Source of the DNA: Schumannella luteola
GTDB taxonomy: Bacteria; Actinomycetota; Actinomycetes; Actinomycetales; Microbacteriaceae
Direction of reading: 5' to 3'
Assembly: GCF_013408685.1 (NCBI RefSeq)
Contig: NZ_JACBZY010000001.1
Coordinates: 434,001-498,000, forward strand
Length of the DNA stretch: 64,000 nucleotides
A program made the translations under genes and the position numbers. The notes beneath the pieces were generated by a model that was given only the letters and a program-made list of their open reading frames with translations, was not told where the DNA came from and did not search any database. Position 1 is the first letter of the stretch. Every line of letters begins with the position of its first letter. Of the stretch, positions 9,132 through 18,406 are shown in pieces.

Positions 9132-9138
9132 GCGCCCG

Positions 9139-9159
9139 ACTCTACGCCTTGCATGCAAG
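9139..9159 (-). promoter_or_regulatory. GntR-MFS promoter with palindromic operator
   Basis: On the minus strand, TAGAGT (9144-9139) is 7 nt before the ATG at 9131, a leaderless-type -10. Immediately upstream lies the perfect 12-bp palindrome CTTGCATGCAAG (9148-9159), positioned in the -10/-35 spacer. Binding there would block RNA polymerase. The GntR protein encoded just downstream is the likely ligand. Confidence 0.55.
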
Positions 9160-9224
9160 CTTGCGCGCATCCATCCACTGAGGCGGCGTCAGCACCGGAA
9201 GTCGCGCGACGCGCCGCGCAGGGG

Positions 9225-9254
9225 TTGTGCCCGCCTCCCGACCCTGGCTACGGT
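9225..9254 (+). promoter_or_regulatory. sigma-70-like promoter for the 27-codon ORF
   Basis: TTGTGC (9225-9230) and TACGGT (9249-9254) are separated by 18 bp, a plausible -35/-10 pair. The transcript would start about 30 nt before the ATG at 9290 and carry the strong AAAGGAG ribosome-binding site. Confidence 0.45.
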
Positions 9255-9289
9255 GGGCAACCGATACCGACTCACGAAAGGAGCCAGCC

Positions 9290-9373
9290 ATGTTCGTTCT
9301 CATGCCGAACCGCACTGCAATCGCAGCACAGCGCGCTGGCTTCGTCGGCGTCCTCACCGCCGGACAGCACTAA
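9290..9373 (+). CDS. 27-residue peptide, possible leader ORF
   Basis: An ATG at 9290 preceded by AAAGGAG with a 6-nt spacing opens a frame of 27 codons ending in TAA, with product start MFVLMPNRTAIAAQRAGF. The ribosome-binding site is one of the strongest in the window and a recognisable promoter lies upstream. The family is not recognised. It precedes, by 317 bp on the same strand, the 118-aa gene at 9691. It may be a regulatory leader peptide or an independent micro-protein. Confidence 0.4.
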   Translation: MFVLMPNRTAIAAQRAGFVGVLTAGQH

Positions 9374-9690
9374 GGGGCACAGACCGCCCCGCTCTCCGCG
9401 GTGGCGATGCCCACGAAGCCGACGCCCCGTCGATCCTGACGATCGACGCCGACCGTCCGTCCGCACTCCCACGCGACGCCCGGCCGGCGACGACCCTCGC
9501 GATCACGGCGCACCTCGCCCCGCCTCCCGACCCGGGATCGAGCATCCGCTCGCCCGTGGACGGTCCCCCGCCGCCGCTCGGCCATCGCCGACGCGCGGCT
9601 TCCCGCGGCATCACGCCGCGACATCCGACTCGACGACCGTCGCAGCCCACGAGGATGCACGCCGCCGGGCCGATCTGTGAGGACACACTC
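9374..9690 (+). other. 317-bp gap between the 27-codon ORF and the 118-aa gene
   Basis: No supported gene. The GC-rich frames open here lack a ribosome-binding site. Two 8-bp complementary segments, GACCGTCC (9451-9458) and GGACGGTC (9558-9565), could pair over 100 nt. The region could be an untranslated leader of the downstream gene. Confidence 0.35.
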
Positions 9691-10047
9691 GTGCACACCA
9701 CCCTGTCCGCGTCGACCACCGACCGCGACACCACCACCGAGCAGCTCAGCGCCGAGGCGCACGCCGCTCAGACCACCGCCCACCCGCCGCAACCGCTCGC
9801 CTCGCCCGTCTCGGCCGAGCAGCACACGGCCCAGCGCCCGACGCTCACCGCGCCGGAGCTGCGCCGCCATCGCGGCCTGATCGACCGCCTCGCCCTGCGC
9901 CTCGGTCTCGCGCTGATCACCTGGAGCCGTCGGCCCCTCGTGCTGCGCGACCGCACGCCGTGGCGGGCGAACCCCATCGAGCTGCGTCAGTCACAGCTCG
10001 AGCGTGCTGAGGCCGACCGCCTGCGGTACGCGCTCTACACCCGCTGA
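9691..10047 (+). CDS. hypothetical protein, 118 aa
   Basis: The N-terminal half is rich in Thr, Gln and Ala and probably disordered. The C-terminal half has an amphipathic or weakly hydrophobic helix, DRLALRLGLALITWSRR, then a basic ending. Proteins with this RLGLALITW-type helix occur as small hypothetical proteins in Microbacteriaceae, as far as I can recall; the function is unknown. The GTG at 9691 is chosen because GAGGA lies 7 nt upstream; an ATG at 9655 in the same frame lacks a site. Two hairpins follow the stop. Confidence 0.5.
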   Translation: MHTTLSASTTDRDTTTEQLSAEAHAAQTTAHPPQPLASPVSAEQHTAQRPTLTAPELRRHRGLIDRLALRLGLALITWSRRPLVLRDRTPWRANPIELRQSQLERAEADRLRYALYTR

Positions 10048-10079
10048 TCGGTCGCATCCCATGACCGTCCAGCCGAACC

Positions 10080-10133
10080 CCGGGCACGAGCTGCCCGGAA
10101 CCGCGGCGGCGCGAGCGCTCCTCGCGCCGCCGC
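10080..10133 (+). terminator. two consecutive hairpins after the 118-aa gene
   Basis: CCGGGCA-cgagc-TGCCCGG (10080-10098) is followed by a perfect 13-bp stem GCGGCGGCGCGAG/CTCGCGCCGCCGC with a 5-nt loop (10103-10133). They sit 32-86 bp after the stop at 10047 and could also end the opposing HAD transcript. There is no U-tract. Confidence 0.55.
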
Positions 10134-10220
10134 CCCGGCATCCGCGCTGACACGGCCGCCGCGAGCGCCCGCTCAGCGCGACGTCGGATGCGCGGGTCGC
10201 GAGACCGCGCTACGAGGAGC

Positions 10221-11117
10221 TCAGCCCGGGAAGTGCGCCGCGAGGGCGCGCGCGAGGCCGTGCTGCTCGACCGGGTAGGTGATCTCGGTCGCCGCGTCCT
10301 TGACCTCGTCGGGCGCCTGGCCCATCGCGATCGCGACGGCGCCGCGGGCGCCCGCCCACTCGAGCATGTCGATGTCGTTGCGTCCGTCGCCGGCGACGAG
10401 CAGGTTCGTCGTCACCGGGAACGGCGTCGCCGCGATCACGTGCTCGAGCCCGGTCGCCTTGTTGACGCCCTCTGGCGCGATGTCGAGCCAGGCCGTCCAG
10501 CCGATGTTGTAGCTGACCTGGTGCAGGCCCATGCTGTCGACGACGCGCAGGAAGTCCTCGGTGTCGTGGCCCGGCGAGAGCACGACGACGCGCGTCGACT
10601 CGAGGTCGAGCAGCCCCTCGAACGGCGTCTCGATGCTCGACGGCAGCAGCACCCCCTCGGGGAACGCGCCCGTGTAGTGGAACACCCCGTCGGAGTCCTC
10701 GACCGCGTAGCTCGCGTTCTCGAGGTTGTCGCCGATCGTCGTCAGCACCTGACGCGGCGCGAAGGTCTCGACGTGCATGCGGCTGTAGCCGACGGGCGCG
10801 GAGGGATCACGGCGCAGCACGAGCGCGCCGTTCGCGCACACCAGGAACTCGGGCGCGATGCCGAGCCGTTCGACGATCGGCAGGGTCATGGATGCGCTGC
10901 GTCCGGTCGCGAGCATGACCTCGTGTCCGGCGGCGACGACGCGGGCGATCTCGGCCACGACCTCGGGCGCGAGCGAGCCGTCTTCGCCGAGGATCGTGCC
11001 GTCGACATCGAGCGCGACGAGCCAGCGCTCCGCGCCGTCAGCGGGTGCCGGCGCACCCGGCGAACCGGCCGCATCCAGCTCGATGTCGGCGTCAGCCGAG
11101 CTCGCCGCCGAGCTCAT
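10221..11117 (-). CDS. HAD superfamily phosphatase, Cof-type
   Basis: A 298-aa cytoplasmic phosphohydrolase. Motif I is [15 protein letters not shown] (nucleophile and acid/base aspartates), motif [11 protein letters not shown], motif III lysine in [12 protein letters not shown], and motif [18 protein letters not shown]. The large C2-type cap between motifs II and III places it in the Cof/YbiV group, which acts on sugar phosphates or vitamin-B6/flavin phosphates. The exact substrate is unknown. Its ATG overlaps the serS stop (ATGA), so it is translated from the serS mRNA. Confidence 0.9.
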   Translation of the reverse strand: MSSAASSADADIELDAAGSPGAPAPADGAERWLVALDVDGTILGEDGSLAPEVVAEIARVVAAGHEVMLATGRSASMTLPIVERLGIAPEFLVCANGALVLRRDPSAPVGYSRMHVETFAPRQVLTTIGDNLENASYAVEDSDGVFHYTGAFPEGVLLPSSIETPFEGLLDLESTRVVVLSPGHDTEDFLRVVDSMGLHQVSYNIGWTAWLDIAPEGVNKATGLEHVIAATPFPVTTNLLVAGDGRNDIDMLEWAGARGAVAIAMGQAPDEVKDAATEITYPVEQHGLARALAAHFPG

Positions 11118-12379
11118 CGGACGGGCTCGAGGATCTCGAGTCCGCCGAGCCAGGGCCGCAGCGGCTCGGGCACCCACACCGAGCCGTCTTCGCGCTGGTG
11201 CGTCTCGAGCAGCGCGACGAGCCAGCGGGTCGTCGCGAGGGTTCCGTTGAGCGTCGCGACGGGCGCCGTCTTGCCGTCCTCGCCGCGCTGACGGATGTCG
11301 AGGCGGCGCGCCTGGAACGTCGTGCAGTTCGAGGTGGAGGTGAGCTCGCGGAACTTGTCCTGCGTGGGCACCCACGCCTCGACGTCGTACTTGCGAGCGG
11401 CGCTCGAGCCGAGGTCGCCGGCGGCGGTGTCGATCACGCGGTAGCTGAGCCCCAGCGACTGCAGCATGCGCTCCTGCGCGGCGACGAGACGAGCGTGCTC
11501 GGCCTCGGCGTCCTCGGGCCTGATGTAGACGAACATCTCCAGCTTCTGGAACTGGTGCACGCGGATGATGCCGCGGTTGTCCTTGCCGTGCGATCCGGCC
11601 TCACGGCGGTAGCAGGTCGACCAGCCGGCGTAGCGCAGCGGCCCGTTCGTCAGGTCGAGGATCTCGTCTTTGTGGTACCCGGCGAGGGCGACCTCGCTGG
11701 TGCCGGTGAGGTAGAGGTCGTCGGCCTCGAGACGGTAGATCTCGTCGGCGTGGGCGCCGAGGAAGCCGGTGCCCTGCATGATCTCGGGCCGCACGAGCGT
11801 CGGCGGGATCATCGGGATGAAGCCCTCGTCGAGCGCGGTCTGCAGGCCGTAGCTGAGCAGTGCGTACTCGAGGCGCGCGCCGACGCCCTTGAGGAAGTAG
11901 AAGCGGGCGCCCGACACCTTGACGCCGCGGTCCATGTCGATCGCGTCGAGCTTCTCGCCGATCTCGAGGTGGTCGCGCACCGGGAAGTCGAAGGTCGGGA
12001 TCTCGCCGACCTCGCGCAGCACCGTGTAGTCGTCCTCGCCGCCGGCGGGAACGCCCGCGATGGGGATGTTGCCGAGCGAGCCGACGATGCGGGTGAAGTC
12101 GGCCTCGGCCTCGGTCACCTGCGCCTGCGCGGCCTTGACCTGCGCGGCCAGCTCCTGGGCCTGCGCGACGAGCGCGACCTTCTCGTCTTTGGGGGCCTTC
12201 GCGACGGTCTTGCCGAAGGCGTTCTGCTCGGCGCGCAGCGACTCGAAGGAGGTGATCGCGGCCCGACGGGCGGCATCCGCGGCGACGGCCTCGTCGACGA
12301 GTTCGACGCTGGCTCCGCGAGAGCGCTGCGACTCCTTCACCAGCTCGGGGTCATCACGCAGCAGCTGGGGATCGATCAC
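11114..12379 (-). CDS. serS: seryl-tRNA synthetase
   Basis: Charges tRNA-Ser with serine in the cytoplasm. The N-terminal coiled-coil arm (about residues 30-105, rich in Ala/Glu/Gln/Lys) binds the long variable arm of tRNA-Ser. The class II core shows motif 2 at [18 protein letters not shown] followed by [11 protein letters not shown]. Motif 3 lies near [19 protein letters not shown]. At 421 aa it is standard length. The GTG start at 12379 has the -10 box TAGACT (12391-12386 on the minus strand) only 6 nt upstream, so translation is probably leaderless and no T-box leader is possible. Confidence 0.97.
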   Translation of the reverse strand: MIDPQLLRDDPELVKESQRSRGASVELVDEAVAADAARRAAITSFESLRAEQNAFGKTVAKAPKDEKVALVAQAQELAAQVKAAQAQVTEAEADFTRIVGSLGNIPIAGVPAGGEDDYTVLREVGEIPTFDFPVRDHLEIGEKLDAIDMDRGVKVSGARFYFLKGVGARLEYALLSYGLQTALDEGFIPMIPPTLVRPEIMQGTGFLGAHADEIYRLEADDLYLTGTSEVALAGYHKDEILDLTNGPLRYAGWSTCYRREAGSHGKDNRGIIRVHQFQKLEMFVYIRPEDAEAEHARLVAAQERMLQSLGLSYRVIDTAAGDLGSSAARKYDVEAWVPTQDKFRELTSTSNCTTFQARRLDIRQRGEDGKTAPVATLNGTLATTRWLVALLETHQREDGSVWVPEPLRPWLGGLEILEPVR

Positions 12380-12385
12380 GCGCTC

Positions 12386-12457
12386 AGTCTATTCACGCCG
12401 CCTTAGCTGAGCCTCCGCCTCGTGCGCATGCCCGGCGCGGCATGGGTGCCCTACTTT
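12386..12457. promoter_or_regulatory. divergent leaderless promoters of serS and dagK
   Basis: The minus-strand -10 TAGACT (12386-12391) serves serS and the plus-strand -10 TACTTT (12452-12457) serves the kinase gene. Each is exactly 6 nt from its start codon. Confidence 0.55.
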
Positions 12458-12463
12458 TGAGCC

Positions 12464-13492
12464 ATGACGGCCCCCTCCGACGCCCCGAAGTCCCGCCGCG
12501 CCGCCATCGTCTTCAACCCGATCAAGGTGGACGAGCAGCGCCTGCGCACCGCGATCGCCGCCGCCGAAGCCGAGCACGGCTGGGGCGAGACGCTCTGGCT
12601 CGAGACCAGCGTCGAGGATCCCGGTCAGGGTCCGACCCGTCAGGCCGTCGCCGAGGGCGTCGAGGTCGTGATCGCCGCGGGTGGCGATGGCACCGTGCGC
12701 GCGGTCGCCGAAGCGCTGCGCGGCACCGACACTGCTCTCGCGCTGCTGCCCAGCGGCACCGGCAACCTGCTCGCCCGCAACCTCGACCTGAACCTGGCGC
12801 ACGTCGAGGGCTCGATCGAGACCGCGTTCACCGGGGAGGACCGCAAGATCGACCTCGGAGTCGCACGCCTCGAGCGCGAGGACGGCTCGCGCGAAGAGCA
12901 CGCCTTCCTCGTCATGGCCGGCATCGGCATCGACGCGCAGATGGTCGTGAACACGAACGCCGAGCTGAAGAAGAAGGTCGGCTGGATCGCCTACGTGGAT
13001 GCGATCGTGCGCTCGCTGCGCGACCGCGACCGGCTGCGCATCCGCTACGAGCTGGATGACGGACCGGCCGGCTCGATGAGCGTGCACACCCTGCTCGTCG
13101 GCAACTGCGGTTCACTGCCCGGCAACATCCTGCTGCTGCCCGAGGCGGCGGTCGACGACGGCGACTTCGACATCGTCGCACTGCGGCCCGAGGGCTTCTT
13201 CGGCTGGCTGCAGATCTGGACGAAGATCGTGTGGGAGAACGGCGTGCTGCGCCGCAGCCAGGCCGGCCGCAAGCTCATGTCGCTCACCAAGGAGGTGCGC
13301 ACGCTGCGCTACCTCAAGGGCAAGCAGTTCACGGTGCGCATCGAGAAGCCCGACGAGTTCGAGCTCGACGGCGACCTGTTCGGCGAGGTGGTCGCGTTCC
13401 GCACGACGGTCGATCCGCTCGCCCTCGAGGTGCGGCTGCCCGCGGGGCACCGGCTCAGCACCGACCAGCCGGAGTCGGCGGTCCGCGCCTAG
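12464..13492 (+). CDS. diacylglycerol/lipid kinase (DagK family)
   Basis: A 342-aa kinase with the DAGK catalytic domain: NPIKV near residue 18, the nucleotide-binding VIAAGGDGTVRAVAEAL around residues 65-80, and LLPSGTGNLLARNL around 95-108. The C-terminal YegS/DAGK beta-sandwich contains LEVRLPAG at its end. It probably phosphorylates diacylglycerol to phosphatidic acid, or a related lipid, at the membrane. Linkage to serS and pheA is seen in many actinobacteria. It converges on the membrane protein at 13489 and their stops overlap by 4 bp. Confidence 0.88.
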   Translation: MTAPSDAPKSRRAAIVFNPIKVDEQRLRTAIAAAEAEHGWGETLWLETSVEDPGQGPTRQAVAEGVEVVIAAGGDGTVRAVAEALRGTDTALALLPSGTGNLLARNLDLNLAHVEGSIETAFTGEDRKIDLGVARLEREDGSREEHAFLVMAGIGIDAQMVVNTNAELKKKVGWIAYVDAIVRSLRDRDRLRIRYELDDGPAGSMSVHTLLVGNCGSLPGNILLLPEAAVDDGDFDIVALRPEGFFGWLQIWTKIVWENGVLRRSQAGRKLMSLTKEVRTLRYLKGKQFTVRIEKPDEFELDGDLFGEVVAFRTTVDPLALEVRLPAGHRLSTDQPESAVRA

Positions 13493-13818
13493 CCGACGTC
13501 CTCGTCGCCGGCCGCACGCCGACGTGTCGGAGGCTGCACGCGCAACAGGCGCCATTGCACCGCGTGCGCGGCGAGCAACGTGACCAGCAGGATCGGCGCG
13601 AGAGCGGCGACCGCCTGACGCGCCGGGCTGACCGCCGAGTAGAGAGCCCAGAAGCGCATCCCGTCGGCGAAGGAGTTCGGGTCGACCGCCGACTGCGCCG
13701 ACCAGTACAGGCTCTGCCAGTCGAACCAGAGCGCGCCGAGCATCGCGACCGTGGTGACGGCGAAGGCGACCCAGCCGACGGCGAATGCCGCGCGCTGTCG
13801 GAATCGTGACGTCGTCAT
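13489..13818 (-). CDS. small membrane protein of the pheA operon
   Basis: A 109-aa protein with two hydrophobic helices (about residues 9-30 and 60-85) enclosing an extracytoplasmic loop with WFDWQSLYWSAQSAVDPNSF. The C-terminus is basic and Pro-rich. The family is not recognised. The ATG shares a base with the stop of the upstream membrane protein (TGATG), so the two are coupled and may act together. Their loops have a parallel pattern: polar loop, aromatic residues, then a second helix. Confidence 0.7.
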   Translation of the reverse strand: MTTSRFRQRAAFAVGWVAFAVTTVAMLGALWFDWQSLYWSAQSAVDPNSFADGMRFWALYSAVSPARQAVAALAPILLVTLLAAHAVQWRLLRVQPPTRRRAAGDEDVG

Positions 13819-14753
13819 CAGCGCCGCTGCCGCAGGATCAGCAGGAGCACGGTCGTGACGACCGTGCCGAGGATGCCGAGGAAGTAGAGCGGCGCGGCGA
13901 GCATCTGCCCCGCCTGCTGCAGGAAGAAGAACCACGCCTGGTCGGCGGCACCGCGATCGGAGTCGAACCCGGTTCCGTATCCGTCGGCCTGCATCTCGTA
14001 GGTGCTCATCGAGAGCGCGACCGCGGCGACGAGCGCGACGAGCGAGACCACGGCGAGCAGGATGATCCAGGGGTTGGGGCGACGACGCTGCACCAGTCCG
14101 AGCTCGCGCAGCTCGTCGTCGGTCAGCTCGTCGGCGATCTCGGCGTAGCGCGCGGCCGGGTCGTCATCCGGCGCGACCGACGGCGCGAGGCGCTCGCCGT
14201 TCGGCCCCAGGCGCACGGGCTGGGATGCGCGCGGGCCGGCCGACGTCGTCGTCGTCGTCGACGACGACGACGACGCAGCGTCGAAGGTCGCTGCGGCACG
14301 CGGCTGAGGGTCGTCGACCGACGCCTGGCGCGACCACGACTCAGGCGGATATGCCGCCGGAGCAGCGGTCTCCGACGAGGCCGGAGCCGGAGCCGGAGCT
14401 ACGGCGCCTCCGGCCGCTGATCCGGTGCGCGAGTAGGGCGAAGCGGATGCCGGCGCCGCGGGCGGCGGGCCCGCCGCATCGCGCGAGAACGGCGAGGCGG
14501 AGGACGGCTGCGCAGCGCGCGGCGTCGCGGCGTCGCGCGAGAACGGGGAGGCCGACTGCGGCGATGCACCGGGCGTCACCGACCCGCGCGCGAAGGGTGA
14601 GGCCGCCGGCGGCGACCCGATGGCGTGGGTCGCACCCGACGTCGCGGGCGTCGCGGGCGCCGCGCTCGGCGCACCCGCCGCATCCCCCGCCCCGTGCTCG
14701 CTCGGGTCGAATCCGCGCTGGAAGCGCGCGGCGTAGCGGGGGTCGACGCTCAT
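13818..14753 (-). CDS. two-span membrane protein with long disordered repeat-bearing N-terminus
   Basis: A 311-aa protein. Residues 1-200 are low-complexity Ala/Pro/Ser/Thr. They contain four short repeats (SPFARGSVT, two of SPFSRDAA, SPYSRTGSA) and a Ser/Thr run (SSSSSTTTTTS). A short conserved-looking segment, YAEIADELTDDELRELGLVQRRR, precedes two transmembrane helices at about 225-248 and 282-305. This gives a cytoplasmic, phosphorylatable-looking tail on a membrane hairpin. The family is not recognised. It starts 4 bp after the pheA stop and is coupled to the next gene. Confidence 0.7.
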   Translation of the reverse strand: MSVDPRYAARFQRGFDPSEHGAGDAAGAPSAAPATPATSGATHAIGSPPAASPFARGSVTPGASPQSASPFSRDAATPRAAQPSSASPFSRDAAGPPPAAPASASPYSRTGSAAGGAVAPAPAPASSETAAPAAYPPESWSRQASVDDPQPRAAATFDAASSSSSTTTTTSAGPRASQPVRLGPNGERLAPSVAPDDDPAARYAEIADELTDDELRELGLVQRRRPNPWIILLAVVSLVALVAAVALSMSTYEMQADGYGTGFDSDRGAADQAWFFFLQQAGQMLAAPLYFLGILGTVVTTVLLLILRQRR

Positions 14754-14757
14754 CGGG

Positions 14758-15774
14758 TCAGCCTGCCTGAGGCCCCTGATCGGCGGCTCCGTGCTGGCCC
14801 GGGGCGACTCCCGCGTCCACGTCGCCCGCGTCCGGCTCGCCCGAGAGGATGCCGCGCAGCCAGTCCCGCGCTTCGATGAACACCTCGTCGCGGTAGCGGT
14901 TCTCGGGCACGACCGGCTTGCGGTCGGCGCGCGGGTAGGAGCCGAGGAAGGTCACGCGCGGGCTGAAGCGCTTGAGGCCGAGCAGCGCATCCGCGACCCG
15001 CTCGTCGTGCACGTGACCGTCGAGGTCGATGACGAAGCGGTAGCGGCCGAGCTCGTCGCCGATGGGGCGCGACTCGAGCAGGCTCATGTTCACGCCGCGG
15101 GTGGCGAACTGCTCGAGCATGTCGAGCAGGCTTCCGGCGGCGTCGCTCGGCAGCTCGACGATGATGCTCGTCTTGTCGGCTCCGGTGCGCTCGGGGATGC
15201 GGCCCGAGCGACTGACCATCACGAAGCGCGTCACGGCGTTCGTGTTGTCGCCGATGTGCTCGGCGAGGGTCTCGAGCGCGAGGTGCTGGGTGATGCCGTG
15301 CGGCGCGACGGCCGCATCGGCGGGCGAGTCGCCGAGCAGCGCGGTGGGCGCGGCGACGTTCGAGGTCGCGGGCAGGTGCGCGTGCGTCGGAACGGTCTTG
15401 TCGAGCCACAGGTGCGTCTGCGCGTAGGCGACCGGATGCGCGGCGACCGTCGTCACGTCGGCGAGCGCCGTTCCGGGCCGGGCGACGAGGTCGAAGTCGA
15501 CCCGCACCAGGTACTCGCCGGTGATGCGCAGCCCCGGGATCGACGCCAGCGCATCCTGCGTCGCGCTCACCCCGCCCTCGACGCTGTTCTCGATCGCGAT
15601 CATCGCGCCGACGCTGCGGCCGCTGATCACGTCATCCAGCGCCTCGCCGACGTTGTTGACGCTGCGCCACTCGTGGCCTGCGGCGTCGGGCGCCTGATTC
15701 AGGGCCGTCCAGGTGAAGGTGCCGACGGGGCCCAGGTAGCTGTAGATCGCAGACGCGTCGGGCTGGGCGGGCAT
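14758..15774 (-). CDS. pheA: prephenate dehydratase
   Basis: Converts prephenate to phenylpyruvate in phenylalanine synthesis. Residues 10-200 form the catalytic domain, with YLGPVGTFT at the start, IAIENSVEGGV, and the family's TRF triplet in NAVTRFVMV. An ACT regulatory domain follows (SLLDMLEQFATRGVNMSLLESRP, then GRYRFVIDLDGH), giving feedback inhibition by phenylalanine. At 338 aa it has a short Gly/Asp-rich tail beyond usual length. No chorismate mutase domain is present, as in other actinobacteria. The -10 TAGGCT is 7 nt before the ATG. Confidence 0.96.
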   Translation of the reverse strand: MPAQPDASAIYSYLGPVGTFTWTALNQAPDAAGHEWRSVNNVGEALDDVISGRSVGAMIAIENSVEGGVSATQDALASIPGLRITGEYLVRVDFDLVARPGTALADVTTVAAHPVAYAQTHLWLDKTVPTHAHLPATSNVAAPTALLGDSPADAAVAPHGITQHLALETLAEHIGDNTNAVTRFVMVSRSGRIPERTGADKTSIIVELPSDAAGSLLDMLEQFATRGVNMSLLESRPIGDELGRYRFVIDLDGHVHDERVADALLGLKRFSPRVTFLGSYPRADRKPVVPENRYRDEVFIEARDWLRGILSGEPDAGDVDAGVAPGQHGAADQGPQAG

Positions 15775-15834
15775 GCCCCGAAGCCTAGCGACGCGAGGAG
15801 CTCAGCGGCTCAGCGGCTCCGCGGCTTCGTGACC

Positions 15835-16464
15835 TCAGCGACGGCGGGCGGGGTCGAGCAGCTGCGCGATCTCCTCGTCGAGGGTCAGCGCACCCGCGGC
15901 CGACGCGGAGCCGAAGCTCGCGTCGAAGACGTCGTCGAGGTTCGCGCCGGAGAGAGCGGATGCGGTGGCGTCGCCGATCTGTGCGGCCTGCGCCTCGGCG
16001 GGCGCGACGGGCGCCTCGGCCGAGAAGTCGGCCGCGAGCTGCGCCTCGAAGTCGGCGAGCGCGGCGGTGTCGAGCGAGTCGTGGAGTCCGCCGCCGAAGC
16101 GCTCGGATGCCGACGGTGCGGGCAGGTCGAGTCCGAGCGGCAGGGGCGTGGGCTCGAGCGGCACCTCGGGCGCGCGGAAGGTCGCGGCCGGCTCGGCGAC
16201 CGGAGCCGGGGTGGCGGCCGGAGCGGGGGCGGTGAGCGGCGCGGGAGCCGCGACCGGCGCGACGTCGGCTGGCTCAGCGGCCACCGACGCGGCGATCACC
16301 GGCTCGATCGGCGCGGGGATGAGCAGCGCGTCGGCGACCTCGTTCTGCTCCTCGTCTTCGGCATCCGAGACCAGGTCGGTGAAGGCCTTGCCGTTCCACC
16401 AGCGCAGCTGGCGCGCTCCGCTCGGATCCGGGTACCAGCCGGCCTGCTGACGCTCGTCGCTCAT
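15835..16464 (-). CDS. DUF2510 domain protein with acidic Ala/Pro-rich tail
   Basis: A 209-aa protein whose first 30 residues ([21 protein letters not shown]) are a clear DUF2510 domain, a short tryptophan-rich module common at the ends of actinobacterial membrane-associated proteins. The rest is Ala/Pro/Glu-rich and probably disordered, with no transmembrane helix. The function is unknown. The ATG at 16464 is supported by a GGGAG ribosome-binding site. A -10-like TAGCCT (16510-16505) about 40 bp upstream gives a leadered mRNA, unlike many neighbours. Confidence 0.8.
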   Translation of the reverse strand: MSDERQQAGWYPDPSGARQLRWWNGKAFTDLVSDAEDEEQNEVADALLIPAPIEPVIAASVAAEPADVAPVAAPAPLTAPAPAATPAPVAEPAATFRAPEVPLEPTPLPLGLDLPAPSASERFGGGLHDSLDTAALADFEAQLAADFSAEAPVAPAEAQAAQIGDATASALSGANLDDVFDASFGSASAAGALTLDEEIAQLLDPARRR

Positions 16465-16765
16465 CGAAGACTCCCTCGAGAGTCCCCCCGGACTCCTGCG
16501 TTCGAGGCTAAGGGGACGCACTGAGCGCCCGCGCGTCCGCGTTCGGGGGACGAATCCCTCACTTTCGGTCGGTTTTCTGCCCCCGCGCGGGGTACATCCG
16601 GCCGCGGACGGCCGTCGGCTCGACTCCCGGCTCGAACCCCGGTCAGAACCTCGGGCCGAACCGCCGGCTCCACTCCGCGCGGCCCCCGGCCCGCCTCCGC
16701 GGGCGCCGCATCTACGCCGCCTGATCACCCGCGACATCTGCCGCCCGCGATGCCAGACTGACCCC
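16465..16765. other. 301-bp divergent intergenic region
   Basis: Lies between the DUF2510 gene and pgm and contains no credible gene. It holds the DUF2510 promoter described above and, at its right end, CAGACT (16754-16759) exactly 6 nt before the pgm ATG. A run with lower GC (TCACTTTCGGTCGGTTTTCT, 16559-16578) may be an upstream promoter element. Confidence 0.4.
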
Positions 16766-18406
16766 ATGACGGACCGCGCCGGCTCCCCCGCCCAGGAATC
16801 CGACCTCATCGACGTGCGCGAGCTCGTCGAGGCCTACTACACGGGGGTGCCCGACGTCGCCGACCCGGCCCAGAAGGTCGCCTTCGGCACGAGCGGCCAT
16901 CGCGGGTCGAGCCTCGACACCGCCTTCAACGAGACGCACATCGCCGCGATCACGCAGGCGATCGTCGACTACCGCACCGAGCAGGGCATCGACGGTCCGC
17001 TCTTCATCGGCAGCGACACCCACGGCCTCTCGCGGCCGGCCGAGAAGACCGCGCTCGAGGTGCTCGCCGCGAACGGCGTGCACGCCCTCGCCGACGCGAA
17101 CGACGACTGGGTGCCGACCCCCGCGCTGAGCCGGGCGATCATCCGATACAACCGGGCTCTCGGCTCGAACGGCACCACCATCACCCCGGGCCTCGCCGAC
17201 GGCATCGTCATCACCCCGAGCCACAACCCGCCCCGCGACGGCGGCTTCAAGTACAACCCGCCGCACGGCGGACCGGCCGACTCGGATGCGACCGGCTGGA
17301 TCGCGGGCCGCGCCAACGAGCACATCGCGAACGGCCTGCGCGACGTGAAGCGCGTCGAGCCGAGCAGCGTCGACGGCTACGACTTCCGCGGCGAGTACGT
17401 CGCCGACCTGGCGAACATCATCGACGTCGCCGCGATCCGGGGCTCGGGTCTGCACATCGGCGCCGACCCGCTCGGCGGCGCGAGCGTGAACTATTGGGCG
17501 CTCATCGCCGAGAAGCACGGCCTCGACCTCACCGTCGTCAACCCGGTCGTCGACCCGACCTGGCGATTCATGACGCTCGACTGGGACGGCAAGATCCGCA
17601 TGGATCCGTCATCCCCCTCGGCCATGGCATCCGTGCTGCAGCACCGCGCCGACTACGCCGTGCTCACCGGCAACGACGCCGACGCCGATCGCCACGGCAT
17701 CGTCACCCCCGACGCCGGCCTGATGAACCCGAACCACTACCTCGCCGTCGCGATCCAGTACCTCTACGCGCACCGTCCCGACTGGCGTGCGGATGCCGCG
17801 ATCGGCAAGACGCTCGTCTCCAGCTCGATGATCGACCGCGTCGCCGCGTCGCTCGGCCGCCGCCTGTGGGAGGTGCCGGTCGGCTTCAAGTGGTTCGTGC
17901 CCGGCCTCGTCGACGGCAGCGTCGGCTTCGGCGGCGAGGAGAGCGCCGGCGCCAGCTTCCTCGAGTTCGACGGCTCGGCCTGGACGACCGACAAAGACGG
18001 CATCCTGCTCGCCCTGCTCGCCAGCGAGATCACGGCCGTCACGGGCAAGTCGCCCTCGCAGCTGTACGCCGAGCTGACCGATCAGTTCGGCGCTCCCGCC
18101 TACGCCCGCGTAGATGCCGCGGCATCCAAGGAGCAGAAGGCGCGCCTCGGCAAGCTCAGCGGCGCCGACATCACCGCCGACACCCTCGCCGGCGACCCGA
18201 TCACCGCCCGCCTCTCGGAGGCGCCCGGCAACGGCGCCGCGATCGGCGGCGTCAAAGTGCAGACCGAGCACGCCTGGTTCGCCGCACGCCCCTCGGGCAC
18301 CGAAGACGTCTACAAGATCTACGCCGAGTCGTTCCGCGGGCCGGAGCACCTCGCCGAGGTGCAGGCCGAGGCGAAGACGATCGTCGATCGGGCGCTCGGG
18401 GCGTGA
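16766..18406 (+). CDS. pgm: phosphoglucomutase (alpha-D-glucose phosphate-specific)
   Basis: Interconverts glucose 1-phosphate and glucose 6-phosphate, linking glycolysis to glycogen and cell-wall sugar synthesis. The 546-aa length fits the PGM1-like bacterial family. The catalytic phosphoserine is in [17 protein letters not shown] (about residue 150), the Mg-binding loop in [11 protein letters not shown], and the sugar-binding loop in [11 protein letters not shown]. The phosphate-binding loop is [10 protein letters not shown] near the C-terminus. Its stop overlaps the GTG of the next gene (GTGA). A -10-like CAGACT lies 6 nt before the start. Confidence 0.96.
   Translation: MTDRAGSPAQESDLIDVRELVEAYYTGVPDVADPAQKVAFGTSGHRGSSLDTAFNETHIAAITQAIVDYRTEQGIDGPLFIGSDTHGLSRPAEKTALEVLAANGVHALADANDDWVPTPALSRAIIRYNRALGSNGTTITPGLADGIVITPSHNPPRDGGFKYNPPHGGPADSDATGWIAGRANEHIANGLRDVKRVEPSSVDGYDFRGEYVADLANIIDVAAIRGSGLHIGADPLGGASVNYWALIAEKHGLDLTVVNPVVDPTWRFMTLDWDGKIRMDPSSPSAMASVLQHRADYAVLTGNDADADRHGIVTPDAGLMNPNHYLAVAIQYLYAHRPDWRADAAIGKTLVSSSMIDRVAASLGRRLWEVPVGFKWFVPGLVDGSVGFGGEESAGASFLEFDGSAWTTDKDGILLALLASEITAVTGKSPSQLYAELTDQFGAPAYARVDAAASKEQKARLGKLSGADITADTLAGDPITARLSEAPGNGAAIGGVKVQTEHAWFAARPSGTEDVYKIYAESFRGPEHLAEVQAEAKTIVDRALGA

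Noticed and set aside
10221-11375. Longer start for the HAD phosphatase reading back into serS
   Set aside because: The extra N-terminal part is Arg/Ala-rich shadow of serS. The ATG at 11117 overlapping the serS stop is the coupled, natural start.
12380-12463. T-box riboswitch upstream of serS
   Set aside because: The -10 box lies 6 nt from the GTG, leaving no leader, and no T-box consensus or specifier loop is visible.
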